Below are positions 6,414-8,015 of a stretch of 8,015 bases of DNA, piece after piece. Within the stretch, counting starts at the first letter, position 1; every line of letters starts with the position of its first letter. Location of the stretch: positions 1-8,015 of the forward strand of contig DKGN01000125.1 of assembly GCA_002453275.1 (NCBI GenBank), given 5' to 3'. The notes under the pieces were generated by a model that did not search any database, was not told where the DNA came from, and was given only the letters and a program-made list of their open reading frames with translations. This DNA is from Caryophanales bacterium UBA6769 (GTDB lineage Bacteria > Bacillota > Bacilli > Bacillales > UBA6769). Position numbers and translations under genes: made by a program.

Positions 6414-7382
6414 ATGGCAAAGAAAGTATTAGTTTTAGGAGAAGCTCGCGATGGAGAACTGCGTAATGTAACATTTGAAGCAATCGCCGCAGGAAAAGAA
6501 ATTGCTGGCGGGGGAGAAGTAATTGGCACTATTTTTGGTGACAATGTAACAGAACTCGGAAATGAATTAATTGCTTACGGTGCAGATCGTGTCGTCGTAG
6601 TTAATAATGATAAATTAAAGGATTATACTCCAGACGGGTATACTCAAGCATTTTTACAAGTAATTGAGAACGAAAGTCCAGAGGCAATCGTATTAGGACA
6701 TACTTCAATTGGAAAAGACTTATCACCTAAAATTGCTGCTAAATTAGAAGCTGGATTAATTTCTGATGCAACAGCTGTTGAAACTGACGGTGATAACGTT
6801 GTATTCACTCGTCCTATTTACTCTGGTAAAGCATTCGAAAAGCAAACTTCCAAAGAAGGAACGTTAATCGCAACAATTCGTCCGAATAACATTAAAGCAT
6901 TAGAAAAGGACGAGTCACGTAGCGGAGATGTTTCTGAACAAGAGGTTGAAATTAAAGACCTTCGTACGATTGTTAAAGAAGTCGTAAGAAAAACAGCCAC
7001 AGGAGTGGATCTATCGGAAGCAAACATTATCGTTGCTGGTGGTAGAGGTGTGAAAAGTGCTGAAGGGTTTGAGCCATTGCAAGAGCTTGCAGATCTCCTA
7101 GGAGCAGCAGTTGGTGCTTCACGTGGTGCATGTGATGCAGGGTATTGTGATTATTCACTTCAAATCGGGCAAACAGGTAAAGTTGTTACACCGGATCTTT
7201 ACTTCGCATTTGGTATTTCAGGAGCAATCCAGCACTTAGCAGGAATGTCAAACTCTAAAGTTATCGTAGCTGTAAACACTGACGAAGAAGCAAACATTTT
7301 CGGTGTTGCTGACTACGGAATCGTTGGAGATTTGTTTGACGTCGTTCCGCTACTTATCGAAGAGTTCAAAAAGATTCTTTAA
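6414..7382 (+). CDS. etfA: Electron transfer flavoprotein subunit alpha
   Basis: This is the alpha subunit of ETF and carries the redox-active FAD. It has 322 aa, in the range I expect for Bacillus EtfA. The N-terminal half (MAKKVLVLGEARDGEL to about residue 190) is the nucleotide-binding-like domain that packs against EtfB. The C-terminal FAD domain shows VAGGRGVKS, GASRGACDAGYCDY (R237), IGQTGKVV (251-258), GISGAIQHLAGM (267-278), then AVNTDEEANIFGVADYGIVGD and a closing FDVVPLLIEEFKKIL. All expected FAD-contact motifs are present, so the subunit looks functional. The SD GGAGGG lies 7 nt before the ATG. The gene ends 10 nt before a strong terminator, closing the fadR-etfB-etfA unit. Confidence 0.97.
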   Translation: MAKKVLVLGEARDGELRNVTFEAIAAGKEIAGGGEVIGTIFGDNVTELGNELIAYGADRVVVVNNDKLKDYTPDGYTQAFLQVIENESPEAIVLGHTSIGKDLSPKIAAKLEAGLISDATAVETDGDNVVFTRPIYSGKAFEKQTSKEGTLIATIRPNNIKALEKDESRSGDVSEQEVEIKDLRTIVKEVVRKTATGVDLSEANIIVAGGRGVKSAEGFEPLQELADLLGAAVGASRGACDAGYCDYSLQIGQTGKVVTPDLYFAFGISGAIQHLAGMSNSKVIVAVNTDEEANIFGVADYGIVGDLFDVVPLLIEEFKKIL

Positions 7383-7392
7383 TAACATAAAG

Positions 7393-7418
7393 AAAAACGG
7401 GCAATTGCCCGTTTTTTT
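7393..7418 (+). terminator. Rho-independent terminator after etfA
   Basis: AAAAACGGGC (7393-7402) pairs with GCCCGTTTTT (7407-7416) around AATT, followed by more T. The fully palindromic stem, flanked by A and T runs, could end transcription in both directions. Confidence 0.92.
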
Positions 7419-7467
7419 ATATGAAAGAGACATATAGACAAACCACGCTGTATCTGTGGGCAAAAAA

Positions 7468-7497
7468 TTCGCACTTAGAAATGAATAATGTTATACT
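7468..7497 (+). promoter_or_regulatory. Candidate sigma-A promoter of trxA
   Basis: TGTTATACT (7489-7497) is an extended -10 with TATACT at 7492-7497. TTCGCA (7468-7473) is a partial -35 at 18-nt spacing (4 of 6). Transcription would start near 7504, giving a leader of about 40 nt. I found no clear sigma-B promoter, although trxA of B. subtilis has one. Confidence 0.6.
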
Positions 7498-7543
7498 TTC
7501 TTGTACAAAACAGCATAAGAGAACTAAGGAGGTTATCTGAGAA

Positions 7544-7858
7544 ATGGCAATTGAAAATGTAACTGATCAAACATTTGATGAAGCGGTAAAGGAAGGGCTC
7601 GTTCTTGCAGACTTTTGGGCACCTTGGTGTGGTCCATGTAAAATGATTGCTCCAGTTTTAGAAGAATTAGACGCTGAAATGGGCGATCAAGTCAAAATTA
7701 TAAAGCTAGACGTTGATGACAACCAAGAAACAGCAGGGAAATTTGGTGTCATGAGTATTCCGACACTTATCGTATTTAAGGATGGTAAGCCTGTCGACCA
7801 ACTCGTAGGTTTCCAACCGAAAGACTCCCTAGTAAACACATTAAAAAAGCATCAATAA
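7544..7858 (+). CDS. trxA: Thioredoxin
   Basis: This is the cytoplasmic dithiol-disulfide oxidoreductase that donates electrons to ribonucleotide reductase, peroxiredoxins and other partners and is itself recycled by thioredoxin reductase. Its 104 aa equal B. subtilis TrxA. The active site is WCGPC (28-32) within FWAPWCGPCKMIAPVLEEL, and the cis-proline is P73 in MSIPTLIVF. The ending FKDGKPVDQLVGFQPKDSL is typical, and nothing is missing. The ATG follows AAGGAGG (7526-7532) with an 11-nt spacer, a little long. It lies after etfA as in B. subtilis, but has its own promoter and is bounded by terminators on both sides. uvrC, next in B. subtilis, is not reached in this window. Confidence 0.98.
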   Translation: MAIENVTDQTFDEAVKEGLVLADFWAPWCGPCKMIAPVLEELDAEMGDQVKIIKLDVDDNQETAGKFGVMSIPTLIVFKDGKPVDQLVGFQPKDSLVNTLKKHQ

Positions 7859-7883
7859 ATAAACATTGCATGTAAAGTATGAG

Positions 7884-7909
7884 AGCCTGTTATGAAGACA
7901 GGCTTTTTT
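7884..7909 (+). terminator. Rho-independent terminator after trxA
   Basis: AGCCTGT (7884-7890) pairs with ACAGGCT (7898-7904) around TATGAAG, followed by a run of six T ending at 7909. Confidence 0.9.
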
Positions 7910-7919
7910 GCACTATCAG

Positions 7920-7941
7920 AAAGAACTTTTAAGGTTCTTTT
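7920..7941. terminator. Weak second hairpin, possibly a terminator
   Basis: AAAGAAC (7920-7926) pairs with GTTCTTT (7934-7940) around TTTTAAG, with a short T-run. The stem is A+T rich and weak. It may back up the trxA terminator or serve a minus-strand gene beyond the window. Confidence 0.35.
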
Positions 7942-7959
7942 CATAAGATTTGTTGTTTC

Positions 7960-8015
7960 TTAATTCTCACTGTTGAACGATACTGTGCGGTAATGATCTG
8001 TTGATTTTCGCTCCG
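7960..8015 (+). repeat. Start of repeat copy D, continuing past the window
   Basis: Bases 7973-7996 are an exact inverted match to 408-431 in copy C. They are followed by GTTGATTTTCGCTCCG, which matches copy B (139-154) with one change. The orientation is opposite to copy C and the copy is cut by the window end. Similarity begins near TTCTCAC upstream of 7973. Confidence 0.6.

Noticed and set aside
545..7027. Minus-strand and alternative-frame open frames of 60-95 codons within polX, mutS2, etfB and etfA
   Set aside because: All lie opposite or across intact conserved genes, have no SD support and show no recognisable domain.

Overview
This window looks like a chromosomal segment from a low-to-moderate GC member of the Bacillaceae. 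The reasons are strong Shine-Dalgarno sites, ATG/GTG/TTG starts, and proteins that match, from memory, the length and motif layout of Bacillus subtilis PolX (570 aa), MutS2 (785 aa), FadR (194 aa), EtfB, EtfA and TrxA (104 aa). The genus cannot be fixed from the sequence alone. The repeats at both ends are of a kind I associate with alkaliphilic and environmental Bacillaceae.

Layout. Bases 1-445 are a gene-free nest of a repeat family: at least three partial copies, two forward and one reverse. Bases 501-4588 hold polX and mutS2, 20 nt apart and probably co-transcribed. Bases 4589-4785 hold a candidate promoter, a possible 27-aa single-pass membrane peptide, and the fadR promoter. Bases 4786-4803 are a perfect FadR-type operator that overlaps the most upstream possible fadR start; the true start is probably the GTG at 4828. 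After fadR comes a 158-nt spacer with a cUUCGg hairpin and an extended -10 element, then etfB and etfA, closed by a strong terminator at 7393-7418. trxA follows as its own unit with its own promoter and terminator. The last ~50 bases start a fourth copy of the repeat family. It shares an exact 24-nt inverted match with the copy upstream of polX, about 7.5 kb away.

How the genes work together. PolX (gap-filling polymerase and PHP nuclease) and MutS2 (MutS-like ATPase with KOW and Smr domains) act in nucleic-acid maintenance and, for MutS2 by the B. subtilis precedent, in handling collided ribosomes. FadR, EtfB and EtfA form the fatty-acid oxidation part: FadR represses until acyl-CoA is present, and the ETF heterodimer carries electrons from acyl-CoA dehydrogenases to the membrane. 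In B. subtilis the same neighbourhood also has lcfA and fadB; both are absent here, so this is a slimmed version of that operon. TrxA is the general thioredoxin.

I see no CRISPR array, prophage, toxin-antitoxin or defence system and no new multi-gene system. The points most worth a second look are the FadR operator at the fadR start, the repeat family flanking the block, the small membrane peptide, and the structured fadR-etfB spacer.
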